From positions 471,978 through 535,977 of the forward strand of contig NZ_OCVX01000005.1 of NCBI RefSeq assembly GCF_900232995.1: 64,000 bases of DNA. Direction: 5' to 3'. Below, piece by piece: positions 16,293 through 25,016 of the stretch; position 1 is the stretch's first letter; the number at the start of each line of letters is the position of its first letter. Source of the DNA: Mycobacterium simulans (GTDB lineage: Bacteria > Actinomycetota > Actinomycetes > Mycobacteriales > Mycobacteriaceae). Below the pieces are notes generated by a model that saw only the letters and a list, made by a program, of their open reading frames with translations, did no database searches and had not been told where the DNA came from. Position numbers and translations under genes: made by a program.

Positions 16293-17528
16293 CTAGTCGG
16301 CCGGGATTTCGACGCGGCGCAGCACGCCGTCGGCCGCGTCCGCGGCCTCGATCTCCCCGCGTGTGACGCCCAACAGGAACAGCACCGTGTCCAGGTACGG
16401 ATGACTCAACGACGCGTCGGCCACCTCACGCAACGCCGGCTTGGCGTTGAACGCGATTCCCAGGCCGGCGGCGGTCAGCATGTCGATGTCATTGGCGCCG
16501 TCGCCGACGGCGACGGTCTGCTCCAGCGGCACCCCGTACTGGTCGGCGAAAGCGCGTAGGGCCTTGGCTTTGCCGGGCCGATCGACGATCGTTCCGACGA
16601 CCCGGCCGGTCAATATGCCATCAACGATCTCCAGTTCGTTGGCAGCGACGAAGTCCAGCATCAGCTCCCGCGCGAGCGGTTCGATGATCCGCCGGAAGCC
16701 GCCGGAGACCACACCGCAGCGAAAACCCAAGCGCCGCAACGTGCGTATCGTGGTCCGAGCACCGGGCATCAGTTCGAGCTGGGCGGCGACGTCGTCGATT
16801 ACCGTGGCGGGCAGCCCCGCCAGGGTGGCAACACGGCGCTCCAGTGACTCCGCGAAATCCAGCTCACCACGCATCGCGGCCTCGGTGATCGCCGCGACGG
16901 CTCCCTGGGCACCCGCCCGGGCGGCGAGCATCTCGATGACCTCGCCCTGGACCAGGGTGGAATCGACGTCGAACACGATGAGCCGCTTGGTGCGCCAGGC
17001 CAAGCTGTAGTCCTCGACTGCCACGTCGACATGCTCGTCGACGGCCACCTTGGTCAGGGCGGTCTGTAATAACCCGTCGACTCCGGGTGGCACCGAGACC
17101 CGTAATTCCAGGCCGGTGACCGGATAATCGGAGATCCCGCGGATGAAGTCGATGTTTACGCCCAGCTCGGCAACTTCCCTGGCCACCGCGCCGAAGGCGC
17201 GGGCGGTAATCGGCCGGCCCAGCACGAAAATGGTGTGCGTCGACGGTTCCCGGATGATCGGCAGGTCGTTGCTCCGCTCGATCGTGACGTCGAGCCCCTT
17301 ACCGTGGATTGCGGCCTCCACGTCGCCGCGCAGTGCGGTGCCGTCGGCGACCTCCAGCGCGCAGGACACCAGCACACCGAGCGTGAGCCGGCCCCGGATT
17401 ACCACCTGCTCGACGTTGAGAAGCTCGACTCCGTGCCGTGACAGCACCTCAAACAGCGCCGACGTGACACCTGGCTGGTCTACTCCGGTGACCGTGATGA
17501 GCACCGAGACCTTGGGTGACGTGCTCAC
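16293..17528 (-). CDS. serB2: Phosphoserine phosphatase SerB2
   Basis: A 411-residue HAD phosphatase of serine biosynthesis. It has two N-terminal ACT domains (VSVLITVTGVDQPGVTSALF and THTIFVLGRPITARAFGAVA), which bind serine in the family. The HAD domain has FDVDSTLVQGEVIEML (nucleophile Asp in DVDST), VVSGGF and GDGANDIDML. It removes phosphate from O-phosphoserine in the cytoplasm. The start is GTG 17528. The length agrees with the M. tuberculosis enzyme (409). Confidence 0.95.
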   Translation of the reverse strand: MSTSPKVSVLITVTGVDQPGVTSALFEVLSRHGVELLNVEQVVIRGRLTLGVLVSCALEVADGTALRGDVEAAIHGKGLDVTIERSNDLPIIREPSTHTIFVLGRPITARAFGAVAREVAELGVNIDFIRGISDYPVTGLELRVSVPPGVDGLLQTALTKVAVDEHVDVAVEDYSLAWRTKRLIVFDVDSTLVQGEVIEMLAARAGAQGAVAAITEAAMRGELDFAESLERRVATLAGLPATVIDDVAAQLELMPGARTTIRTLRRLGFRCGVVSGGFRRIIEPLARELMLDFVAANELEIVDGILTGRVVGTIVDRPGKAKALRAFADQYGVPLEQTVAVGDGANDIDMLTAAGLGIAFNAKPALREVADASLSHPYLDTVLFLLGVTRGEIEAADAADGVLRRVEIPAD

Positions 17529-17553
17529 CCGGGACTACCGCCTACTAAGGCCA

Positions 17554-19299
17554 TCAGGTGCGGACGCTGACGTCGTCTGCTCTGGTGACGTCGTCGTCCT
17601 TCGGGGGGTGGGCTCGCCCGACATGTGCTTCGGCGCGAAGCCGTTCGACCATGTGCGGGTAGTGCAACTCGAACGCCGGACGCTCCGAGCGGATGCGCGG
17701 CAGCTCGGTGAAGTTGTGCCGCGGCGGCGGGCAGCTGGTCGCCCACTCGAGCGAGTTGCCGTAGCCCCAGGGGTCGTCGACGGTGACCACCTCGCCGTAG
17801 CGCCAACTCTTGAAGACGTTCCATACGAATGGGAACATCGACGCGCCCAGGATGAATGCCCCGATCGTGGATACGACGTTCAGCGCCTGGAAGCCGTCGG
17901 TCGGCAAGTAGTCGGCATAACGGCGCGGCATGCCTTCGTCGCCCAACCAGTGCTGCACCAAGAACGTGGTGTGAAAACCGATGAACGTCAACCAGAAGTG
18001 CAGCTTGCCCAGCCGCTCGTCGAGCAGCCGGCCGGTCATCTTCGGGAACCAGAAGTAAATGCCGGCGAAGGTCGAGAACACGATGGTGCCGAACAGCACG
18101 TAGTGGAAATGGGCGACGACGAAGTAACTGTCGGTGACGTGGAAGTCCAGCGGCGGGCTGGCCAGCAGGACACCGGTCAGACCGCCCAACAGGAAGGTGA
18201 CCGCGAAGCCGACCGAAAACAGCATCGGCGTCTCAAAAGTCAACTGGCCCTTCCACATAGTGCCGACCCAGTTGAAGAACTTGATCCCGGTCGGCACCGC
18301 GATCAAATACGTCATGAACGAGAAGAACGGCAGCAGCACGGCACCCGTGGCGAACATGTGGTGCGCCCACACCGCTACCGACAACGCGGCGATCGACAGC
18401 GTCGCGTAGACCAGCGTGGTGTAGCCGAAGATCGGCTTGCGGGAGAACACCGGGAAAATCTCCGAGACGATCCCGAAGAACGGCAGGGCGATGATGTAGA
18501 CCTCGGGGTGTCCGAAAAACCAGAACAGGTGCTGCCACAACAGCACTCCGCCGTTGGCGGAGTCGTAGATGTGGGCACCGAGGTGGCGGTCGGCGGCCAA
18601 TCCGAACAGCGCCGCGGTCAGCAGCGGGAACGCGATCAGCACCAGAATGGACGTCACCAGGATGTTCCAGGTGAAGATCGGCATCCGGAACATTGTCATC
18701 CCGGGTGCGCGCATGCAGACCACAGTGGTGATCATGTTGACCGCGCCGAGGATGGTGCCCAAACCCGCGACGATCAAGCCCATGATCCACAGGTCGCCGC
18801 CCGCACCCGGGGAATGGATGGCGTCGGTCAACGGCGTGTAGGCGGTCCAGCCGAAGTCGGCGGCCCCGCCCGGGGTTATGAAACCCGCCATCCCCATCGT
18901 GGCGCCGAACACGAACAACCAGAACGAGAAGGCGTTCAGTCGCGGGAAGGCCACGTCGGGCGCGCCGATCTGCAGCGGCAGCACCAGGTTGGCGAAGCCG
19001 AACACGATCGGAGTGGCATAGAACAGCAGCATGATCGTGCCATGCATGGTGAACAGCTGGTTGAACTGCTCATTGGACAAGAACTGCAAGCCAGGCGAGG
19101 CCAACTCGGTACGCATCAGTAACGCCAGCAGCCCGCCGATGAAGAAGAAGATGAAGCAGGCGACGCAGTACATGATGCCGATCAACTTGTGATCGGTGGT
19201 CGTGATCAGCTTGTAGACGAGGTTGCCTTTGGGACCAGTGCGGGCCGGGTACGGACGAACGGCCTCGAGTTGTCCCAACGGGGGCGCTTCGGCTGTCAA
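17554..19299 (-). CDS. ctaD: Cytochrome c oxidase (aa3) subunit I
   Basis: A 581-residue haem-copper oxidase subunit with 12 membrane helices. Visible motifs are FGHPEVYIIALPFFG (CuB His and the covalently linked Tyr), WAHHMFATG (CuB His pair), and HFHYVLFGTIVF (haem a3 and a axial His). It reduces oxygen as part of the bcc-aa3 supercomplex in the inner membrane. The start is taken as TTG 19299, because GGAGGAG lies 4-5 bases upstream and the sequence after it (TAEAPPLG) matches the recalled N-terminus. TTG 19311 would be inside the ribosome binding site. Confidence 0.95.
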   Translation of the reverse strand: MTAEAPPLGQLEAVRPYPARTGPKGNLVYKLITTTDHKLIGIMYCVACFIFFFIGGLLALLMRTELASPGLQFLSNEQFNQLFTMHGTIMLLFYATPIVFGFANLVLPLQIGAPDVAFPRLNAFSFWLFVFGATMGMAGFITPGGAADFGWTAYTPLTDAIHSPGAGGDLWIMGLIVAGLGTILGAVNMITTVVCMRAPGMTMFRMPIFTWNILVTSILVLIAFPLLTAALFGLAADRHLGAHIYDSANGGVLLWQHLFWFFGHPEVYIIALPFFGIVSEIFPVFSRKPIFGYTTLVYATLSIAALSVAVWAHHMFATGAVLLPFFSFMTYLIAVPTGIKFFNWVGTMWKGQLTFETPMLFSVGFAVTFLLGGLTGVLLASPPLDFHVTDSYFVVAHFHYVLFGTIVFSTFAGIYFWFPKMTGRLLDERLGKLHFWLTFIGFHTTFLVQHWLGDEGMPRRYADYLPTDGFQALNVVSTIGAFILGASMFPFVWNVFKSWRYGEVVTVDDPWGYGNSLEWATSCPPPRHNFTELPRIRSERPAFELHYPHMVERLRAEAHVGRAHPPKDDDVTRADDVSVRT

Positions 19300-19608
19300 C
19301 AGCTCCTCCAAACATCCATCCCGGACCGGGCGGCACTACCCATTAATGATGAGGATCTTAGCCCGCGATCAGGTTGGCGGCAGGCCTGGTCCTACAAACT
19401 GTCGTAATTGGCTTGACGCCCTGATGGCGTCGACTGTGCGCACTGGGCGTTGACTGTGCGGCCAGGGCGGGCCAATCGCGAAATTTGCCACCCCACATAC
19501 ACCCTCAAAGCCGCCTGAACATACTCGATGCGCAGCGACGGGCGTCATCCCGTGTCGCCGGGCGTGAACTGGCCGGATGCTACCGTCGGACGCGTGCAAT
19601 TCGGCGCG

Positions 19609-20688
19609 ATGCGACCCATCGTTACGGCCGCCTCGCTAGTAGCGGCAATCGCGATGTGCAGCGGTTGCGGCTCCGATCACGCGCCCAGCAAGGCGTCGCT
19701 GTCGGTGATCACCCCCACCACCCAGATCGCGGGCGCAGGCGTGCTGGGAAACGACCGCAAGCCGGATCAGTCGTGTGCGCGCGACGCGGCCGCCGCCGAT
19801 CCCGGACCGCCCACCAGGACGGCGCATAACGCGGCGGGAGTCAACCCGGATGTCGCCCAAGTGCCGGCCGACCCGCAGCGCATCGTGGTGCTCTCCAGTG
19901 ATCAGCTCGACGCGTTGTGCGCGCTTGGCCTGCAATCTCGGGTTGTGGCCGCCGCGATGCCGGACGGCGCCTCGACCCAACCCTCCTACCTGGGCAAAAG
20001 CCTGCACGACGTGCCCGGCGTCGGCATCCGCAGCAATCCCGACCTGAAGGCCATCGCGGCGGCTCACCCGGACCTGATCCTGGGCTCGGTGGCGTTTACG
20101 CCGAAGCTGTACCCGCAGCTGGCGGCGATCGCCCCCACGGTGTTCACGGCGGCGCCGGGTGCGGCGTGGGAGGACAACCTGCGTGGTGTCGGGGCCGCAA
20201 CAGCCCGTGGCGGCGCTGTGGAGGCATTGCTCAAGGGATTCGCTCAACGGGCCAGCGACGTCGGAGCCAAGCATGACGCGGCCCACTTCCAGGCATCGAT
20301 TGTGCAACTGACCACGAACACCCTGCGTGTCTACGGCGCCAACAACTTTCCAGCCAGCGTGGTCTCGGCGGTCGGGGTGGACCGGCCCGCGTCGCAGCGA
20401 TTCACCGACAAGCCCTACATCGAATTCGGCACCACGGACGCCGATCTCGCGAACACACCCGATTTCTCGGCAGCCGACGCCGACATTGTCTACGTGTCCT
20501 GCGCGTCCGCCGCAGCCGCCGAGCGCGCGGCAGCCGTCCTCGATAGCGACCCCTGGCGCAAGTTGTCGGCCAACCGCGATAACAGGGTCTTCGTGGTAAA
20601 CGACGAGATCTGGCAGACCGGTGAGGGCCTGGTCGCCGCGCGTGGCATCGTCGACGACCTGCGCTGGATCAACGCCCCCATCAACTGA
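19609..20688 (+). CDS. fecB: FecB-type periplasmic iron-siderophore binding lipoprotein
   Basis: A 359-residue exported binding protein, equal in length to M. tuberculosis FecB. The signal sequence ends MCSGCGSDH, lipobox CSGC. The mature protein has the class III solute-binding fold, with RIVVLSSDQLDALCALGL, PDLILGSVAFTPKLYPQLAA and the C-terminal DPWRKLSANRDNRVFVVNDE. It is expected to bind ferric siderophore or haem in the envelope. ATG 19609 is chosen to give the recalled length; GTG 19594 is also in frame. Confidence 0.92.
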   Translation: MRPIVTAASLVAAIAMCSGCGSDHAPSKASLSVITPTTQIAGAGVLGNDRKPDQSCARDAAAADPGPPTRTAHNAAGVNPDVAQVPADPQRIVVLSSDQLDALCALGLQSRVVAAAMPDGASTQPSYLGKSLHDVPGVGIRSNPDLKAIAAAHPDLILGSVAFTPKLYPQLAAIAPTVFTAAPGAAWEDNLRGVGAATARGGAVEALLKGFAQRASDVGAKHDAAHFQASIVQLTTNTLRVYGANNFPASVVSAVGVDRPASQRFTDKPYIEFGTTDADLANTPDFSAADADIVYVSCASAAAAERAAAVLDSDPWRKLSANRDNRVFVVNDEIWQTGEGLVAARGIVDDLRWINAPIN

Positions 20689-20715
20689 TTCCGACGGCGA
20701 GCTAGGCTTTTTGCC

Positions 20716-21756
20716 ATGAGTACGGTTTCCGCATACGCCGCCACCTCAGCAACCGAGCCGTTAACCAGGATCACGATCACCCGCCGCGACCCAGGACCGC
20801 CCGATGTCGCGATCGACATCAAGTTCGCCGGAATCTGCCACTCCGACATCCATACCGTGAAAGCCGAGTGGGGCCAACCGATTTACCCAGTGGTGCCCGG
20901 CCATGAGATCGCCGGCGTGGTGAGCGCCGTGGGTTCCGAGGTGAGCAAGTACAAGGTGGGCGATCATGTCGGCGTGGGCTGCTTCGTGGACTCCTGCCGT
21001 GAATGCAGCAGCTGTCTTCGTGGGATCGAGCAGTACTGCAAACCGGGCGCGAACTTCACCTACAACTCGATTGGCAAAGACGGCCAGCCGACCCAGGGTG
21101 GCTACAGCGAAGCGATTGTCGTCGACGAGAACTACGTACTGCGCATACCAGACTCGCTGCCGCTGGACGCCGCGGCGCCGCTGCTGTGTGCGGGCATCAC
21201 GTTGTATTCGCCACTGCGCCACTGGAACGCCGGGCAGGACACCCGCGTGGCGATCATTGGCTTGGGCGGACTCGGGCACATGGGCGTCAAGCTCGGCGCG
21301 GCGCTGGGCGCCGACGTGACGGTGCTGTCGCAGTCGCTGAAGAAGATGGAAGACGGCCTGCGCCTGGGGGCCAGCAAGTACTATGCGACCGCCGACCCCG
21401 AGACCTTCCGCAAGTTGCGCGGCAGCTTCGACCTGATCCTGAACACGGTCTCAGCGAACCTCGATCTCGGCCAGTACCTGAACCTGCTTGATGTCGACGG
21501 CACACTGGTCGAACTGGGCATTCCCGAGCATCCCATGCCGGTTCCGGCGTTCGCGCTGGCGTTGATGCGCCGCAGCCTATCCGGCTCCAACATCGGTGGG
21601 ATCGCCGAGACGCAGGAGATGCTGAATTTCTGCGCCGAACACGGCGTGATGCCCGAAATCGAAGTCATCACAGCGGATTACATCAACGAAGCCTACGAGC
21701 GCGTGCTTGCCAGCGACGTGCGCTACCGCTTCGTGATCGACACCTCAAGCTTGTGA
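20716..21756 (+). CDS. adhC: Zinc alcohol dehydrogenase AdhC
   Basis: A 346-residue NADP-dependent medium-chain dehydrogenase. It has catalytic zinc ligands in ICHSDIHTVK and GHEIAGVVSAVG, the structural zinc Cys set in CRECSSCLRGIEQYC, and the cofactor motif IIGLGGLGHMGVKLG. It belongs to the cinnamyl/mycothiol-independent alcohol dehydrogenase group. It follows fecB by 27 bases. Its last 12 bases overlap the convergent DUF3349 gene. Confidence 0.94.
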   Translation: MSTVSAYAATSATEPLTRITITRRDPGPPDVAIDIKFAGICHSDIHTVKAEWGQPIYPVVPGHEIAGVVSAVGSEVSKYKVGDHVGVGCFVDSCRECSSCLRGIEQYCKPGANFTYNSIGKDGQPTQGGYSEAIVVDENYVLRIPDSLPLDAAAPLLCAGITLYSPLRHWNAGQDTRVAIIGLGGLGHMGVKLGAALGADVTVLSQSLKKMEDGLRLGASKYYATADPETFRKLRGSFDLILNTVSANLDLGQYLNLLDVDGTLVELGIPEHPMPVPAFALALMRRSLSGSNIGGIAETQEMLNFCAEHGVMPEIEVITADYINEAYERVLASDVRYRFVIDTSSL

Positions 21757-22146
21757 GGCAGCGGCCTCGGCCGCTTCCCCATGCTCATCGCCGGGCTCAA
21801 CCTCACTGACATCAACACCGGCCAGCGGCCAGCCGGCAGCCGCCAGGGTGCTGGCCACTCGGGTGATGTTCTCCGGTCCGGCGTTGTAATGCGTTACCTC
21901 CGAGATGAATTCGGCAATCTCATCGCGGTCGATCACACCATCGGCGGTGGCCGGTGAACCGTTCGCGGTGATGTTGTGAACGACCTCCCTGATTTGGTCC
22001 TCCGTTAACGGGGTGCTGCGCAGCAGGGCCAGCAGCGCGACTCGGTCGGGCCCCGGAACGCCTTCGGGGTAACCGATCTGCAGCCAGCGCACCACTGCAC
22101 GGAGAAAAGCGGTCGGAGAGAACGTCGGTTTCGCCAGTTTCGCCAC
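21745..22146 (-). CDS. DUF3349 protein (Rv3046c-like)
   Basis: A 133-residue small soluble protein. FLRAVVRWLQIGYPEGVPGPDRVALLALL and LTEDQIREVVHNI followed by IDRDEIAEFISEVTHYNAGP are the DUF3349 pattern of short helices. A variable acidic and alanine-rich tail follows. The role is unknown. It is convergent with adhC and overlaps it by 12 bases. Confidence 0.85.
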   Translation of the reverse strand: MAKLAKPTFSPTAFLRAVVRWLQIGYPEGVPGPDRVALLALLRSTPLTEDQIREVVHNITANGSPATADGVIDRDEIAEFISEVTHYNAGPENITRVASTLAAAGWPLAGVDVSEVEPGDEHGEAAEAAASQA

Positions 22147-22246
22147 GCCACCAGTGTCATTGCAGTCGCGTCACCTACGCCACCGCGGGAGCACGCAAAA
22201 CGGACAATTCATGAGCCGTTCATGGCCCGAACATGTGCACGCGTTT

Positions 22247-23221
22247 CTAGAAGTCCCAGTCCTCGTCCTCGGTGACGACGGCCTTGCCGATGACGTACGA
22301 CGAGCCGGAGCCGGAGAAGAAGTCGTGGTTCTCGTCGGCGTTGGGTGACAGCGCCGAAAGGATCGCCGGGTTCACGTCGGTCTCGTCCCGGGGGAACAGC
22401 GCCTCGTAGCCGAGATTCATCAACGCCTTGTTTGCGTTGTAGCGCAAGAACTTCTTGACGTCCTCGGTCAGCCCGACCTCGTCGTAGAGGTCCTGGGTGT
22501 ACTCAACCTCGTTGTCGTACAGCTCGAAAAGCAGCTCGTAGGTGTAGTCCTTGAGCTCGGCGCGCTTGACCTCGTCGACCAGCGCCAGGCCGCGCTGGAA
22601 CTTGTAGCCGATGTAGTAACCGTGAACGGCCTCGTCGCGGATGATCAGCCGGATCATGTCGGCGGTGTTGGTCAGCTTGGCCCGGCTCGACCAGTACATC
22701 GGCAGGTAGAAGCCCGAGTAGAACAGGAAGCTTTCCAGCAGCGTGGAGGCCACCTTGCGCTTGAGCGGTTCGTCGCCCCGGTAGTACTCGAGCACGATCT
22801 CGGCCTTGCGCTGCAGGTTGGGGTTCTCCTCCGACCAGCGGAACGCGTCGTCGATCTCGGCGGTCGAGCACAGGGGGGAAAAGATCTGGCTGTAGCTCTT
22901 CGCGTGCACCGACTCCATGAACGCGATGTTTGTGTACACCGCCTCCTCATGCGGGGTCAGCGCATCAGGGATCAGGCTTACCGCGCCAACGGTGCCCTGG
23001 ATGGTGTCCAGCATGGTCAGGCCGGTGAAGACCCGCATCGTCAGCTGCTTCTCGCCGGCGGTCAGCGTGCCCCACGAGGGGATGTCGTTGGACACCGGCA
23101 CCTTCTCGGGCAGCCAGAAATTGCCCGTCAGCCGGTCCCAGACTTCAGCATCTTTCTCGTCTTGCAGCCGGTTCCAGTTGATCGCCGAGACTCGATCGAT
23201 CAGCTTTGCGTTTCCAGTCAC
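22247..23221 (-). CDS. nrdF2: Class Ib ribonucleotide reductase small subunit NrdF2
   Basis: A 324-residue radical-bearing subunit that supplies the tyrosyl radical to NrdE. Metal-ligand and helix motifs are VYTNIAFMESVHAKSYSQIF, ESFLFYSGFYLPMYW and IIRDEAVHGYYIGYKFQ. The C-terminal DEDWDF is the peptide that docks on the large subunit. It is apart from nrdHIE by about 5 kb, as in M. tuberculosis. Paired NrdR-type boxes lie 48-95 bases upstream. Confidence 0.95.
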   Translation of the reverse strand: MTGNAKLIDRVSAINWNRLQDEKDAEVWDRLTGNFWLPEKVPVSNDIPSWGTLTAGEKQLTMRVFTGLTMLDTIQGTVGAVSLIPDALTPHEEAVYTNIAFMESVHAKSYSQIFSPLCSTAEIDDAFRWSEENPNLQRKAEIVLEYYRGDEPLKRKVASTLLESFLFYSGFYLPMYWSSRAKLTNTADMIRLIIRDEAVHGYYIGYKFQRGLALVDEVKRAELKDYTYELLFELYDNEVEYTQDLYDEVGLTEDVKKFLRYNANKALMNLGYEALFPRDETDVNPAILSALSPNADENHDFFSGSGSSYVIGKAVVTEDEDWDF

Positions 23222-23268
23222 CAGGGCCCCACTTCACCAGGACGATAAGTTGCCGTATTAGGCCTCAA

Positions 23269-23316
23269 ACACTACTCCTGGGGGCCGACACGCCGACGCA
23301 ACACAAGAAGTTGTGT
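23269..23316. promoter_or_regulatory. Paired NrdR boxes upstream of nrdF2
   Basis: Two 16-bp sites, ACACTACTCCTGGGGG (23269-23284) and ACACAAGAAGTTGTGT (23301-23316), start 32 bases apart, about three helical turns. The second matches the NrdR consensus (acaCwAtATaTwGtgt) closely and is a near-perfect palindrome. NrdR is the ATP/dATP-sensing repressor of nrd genes, and its sites are typically tandem with this spacing. Confidence 0.75.
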
Positions 23317-23332
23317 TTAGCGTGTCGCGACC

Positions 23333-23977
23333 TTACATACCGAAGTGCGTCCTATGCACCGCCGCGACGGCCTCCGGTGGTCCGCTCACGTCGACCTGCG
23401 CTGCCGACTGGCGTCCGAAGAGGTATAGCAGGAGTTCGCCCGGAAGGCCGCTGAGTCGAGCCGTCGGATCGCTCGGTTTAGCCGTGACCCGCTCACCTGT
23501 TCCGGTCCACTCAATCTCGAGCCCACAACCGTCCAGCCGCCTACTCAGGAAGCGACAGCCGCGACGAACGTTTCGCCACAAGGCGCCGTCCATTGCTGGT
23601 GTCAGGTTGCGGGGTTCGCGTCCGTTGGCCCTACGAACGTCCTCGTGATGAACAAAGAACTCGTTGAGATTTGCCAGCGCACGCACCCACCCGATCCGGA
23701 AGAACCCGATGGGCGGACCGGACCGGATCCGCCCGACGAGCCACGAAAAGTCCTCGCTCCGGGCCAATCTGGCTCTACGCCGTTCGGCGAAACGTTGGAA
23801 GGGGCCGGGCAGCACGATGCACGGGCCGGCAACCGGATCGTGTTCTCGCAACACGAGGTGAGCAGCGAGATCGTGAGCGGTCCAACCCTCCAGGAGCGTG
23901 GGAGCGGACGGGCCGAGTTCGTCGAGCAGGTCACAAAACTCAAGGCGCTCTTGTGCGTCTAGCCAAACATCGGCCAT
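23333..23977 (-). CDS. TIGR03085-type/DinB-like metal-binding protein
   Basis: A 214-residue soluble protein. The N-terminal part, LLEGWTAHDLAAHLVLREHDP, is the hallmark of the mycothiol-dependent maleylpyruvate-isomerase-like, DinB-related family, in which His residues of this helix and of NEFFVHHEDVRRAN bind metal. The reaction is unknown; relatives are thiol transferases using mycothiol. ATG 23977 is preferred to the longer frame. It is divergent from the SRPBCC-TetR pair across a 48-base gap that holds a perfect palindrome, so it is probably under the same regulator. Confidence 0.8.
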   Translation of the reverse strand: MADVWLDAQERLEFCDLLDELGPSAPTLLEGWTAHDLAAHLVLREHDPVAGPCIVLPGPFQRFAERRRARLARSEDFSWLVGRIRSGPPIGFFRIGWVRALANLNEFFVHHEDVRRANGREPRNLTPAMDGALWRNVRRGCRFLSRRLDGCGLEIEWTGTGERVTAKPSDPTARLSGLPGELLLYLFGRQSAAQVDVSGPPEAVAAVHRTHFGM

Positions 23978-24005
23978 GCCACCGGAGTCTATCCATGCCC
24001 GAACC

Positions 24006-24031
24006 AATCATGTACCATTTGGTACATGATT
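24006..24031. promoter_or_regulatory. Perfect 26-bp palindrome overlapping the SRPBCC start codon
   Basis: Arms of 12 bases, AATCATGTACCA (24006-24017) and TGGTACATGATT (24020-24031), with a 2-base centre. The ATG of the SRPBCC gene (24026-24028) lies inside the right arm. Such a symmetric site between a divergent gene and a two-gene unit encoding a TetR protein is a likely operator. With the start codon buried in it and no ribosome binding site upstream, the transcript may be leaderless. Confidence 0.8.
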
Positions 24032-24472
24032 ACCGAGGACAGTGTCGAGATCGATGCGCCACCGCAACTGGTATGGGAGGTCTTCAGCGACGTCGAGCGC
24101 TGGCCCGAGTGGACGGCCTCGGTGACGTCCCTGGCGGCGGTGGACGGACCCGGCCTCGCGGTCGGCAAACGGTTTGCCATCAAGCAGCCCCGCATGTCGA
24201 AGCTGGTGTGGCAGGTCACCGAGATCGACCCGGGCTCGTCCTGGACGTGGGTGCAGCGCGCTCCCGGCGCAACGACGAGCGCTCGCCACGATGTGATCGC
24301 CCAACCGGGCGGTCGCACCTTGGTGCGCCAGCGGCTCGACCAGAACGGCGTACTTGGCGCGCTTGTCGGGCGGCTCATGGGATCGATGACCAAGCGCTAC
24401 CTCAAACTCGAGGCCCAAGGCCTCAAGGCCCGGTCTGAGCAGCTCAGCCGCGCCAATGGCTCGCACCCCTGA
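24026..24472 (+). CDS. SRPBCC / polyketide-cyclase-like protein
   Basis: A 148-residue protein with the START-like fold: IDAPPQLVWEVFSDVERWPEWTASV at the N-terminus and a long C-terminal helix, GSMTKRYLKLEAQGLKARSE. It should bind a small hydrophobic ligand. The ligand is unknown. It overlaps the downstream TetR gene by 17 bases, so the two form one transcript. No ribosome binding site precedes ATG 24026, and the start codon lies within a 26-bp palindrome. Confidence 0.85.
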   Translation: MITEDSVEIDAPPQLVWEVFSDVERWPEWTASVTSLAAVDGPGLAVGKRFAIKQPRMSKLVWQVTEIDPGSSWTWVQRAPGATTSARHDVIAQPGGRTLVRQRLDQNGVLGALVGRLMGSMTKRYLKLEAQGLKARSEQLSRANGSHP

Positions 24473-25016
24473 CACCGAACGGCGCCGGCAGCTACTCGAC
24501 GCGCTCGTCGACGAGTTCGCGGCGGGCGGCGTCGGTGACCGGTCGCTACGCGACGTGGCCGCCGCGGTCGGCACCAGTCATCGAATGCTGCTGCACCACT
24601 GCGGGTCTCGAGAGGATCTGCTAGTGGCGATCGTGGCGGAAGTCGAGCGTCGCCAGATGACCCTGCTGCCCCATTTGCCCACGAGTCCGGCCGAGAGCTT
24701 CTCCGTCATGTGGGCCGACGTTCGCCGACGGGAGCTGCGCCAGCTGGAACGGCTCTTCTTCGAGTGTTACGCCCGCGCCGCCCAGGGCGAAAAGCCTTTC
24801 GTCGCAATGGTTCCCGGCGCCGTCAACGGCTGGCTTGCGGAGGTCCAGACCGTCGCCGGCGGTCCAGTCGACCTCGCCATGGCGAGGCTCGGGCTGGCTG
24901 TCATCCGCGGCCTGTTGCTGGATCTTGTCGCCACCGACGACGAGGCCGGCGTTGATGCGGCCGCCAACGCCTTCGCAGAGCTGCTAGGCCGACACCGCCC
25001 GACGCTTGGCGCGTGA
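24456..25016 (+). CDS. TetR family regulator
   Basis: A 186-residue regulator. The DNA-binding domain is RRRQLLDALVDEFAAGGVGD followed by SLRDVAAAVGTSHRMLLHHCGSREDLL, a typical TetR N-terminus. The rest is helical ligand-binding sequence. It is encoded with an SRPBCC protein and probably represses the unit through the 26-bp palindrome at 24006-24031. Its last 33 bases overlap the convergent monooxygenase gene. Confidence 0.88.
   Translation: MARTPDTERRRQLLDALVDEFAAGGVGDRSLRDVAAAVGTSHRMLLHHCGSREDLLVAIVAEVERRQMTLLPHLPTSPAESFSVMWADVRRRELRQLERLFFECYARAAQGEKPFVAMVPGAVNGWLAEVQTVAGGPVDLAMARLGLAVIRGLLLDLVATDDEAGVDAAANAFAELLGRHRPTLGA

Noticed and set aside
17143..19122. 659-residue open frame on the plus strand
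   Set aside because: It is antisense to ctaD and the end of serB2, with a composition dominated by Arg, Glu, Gln and His and no family motif. The opposite strand is strongly conserved oxidase sequence.
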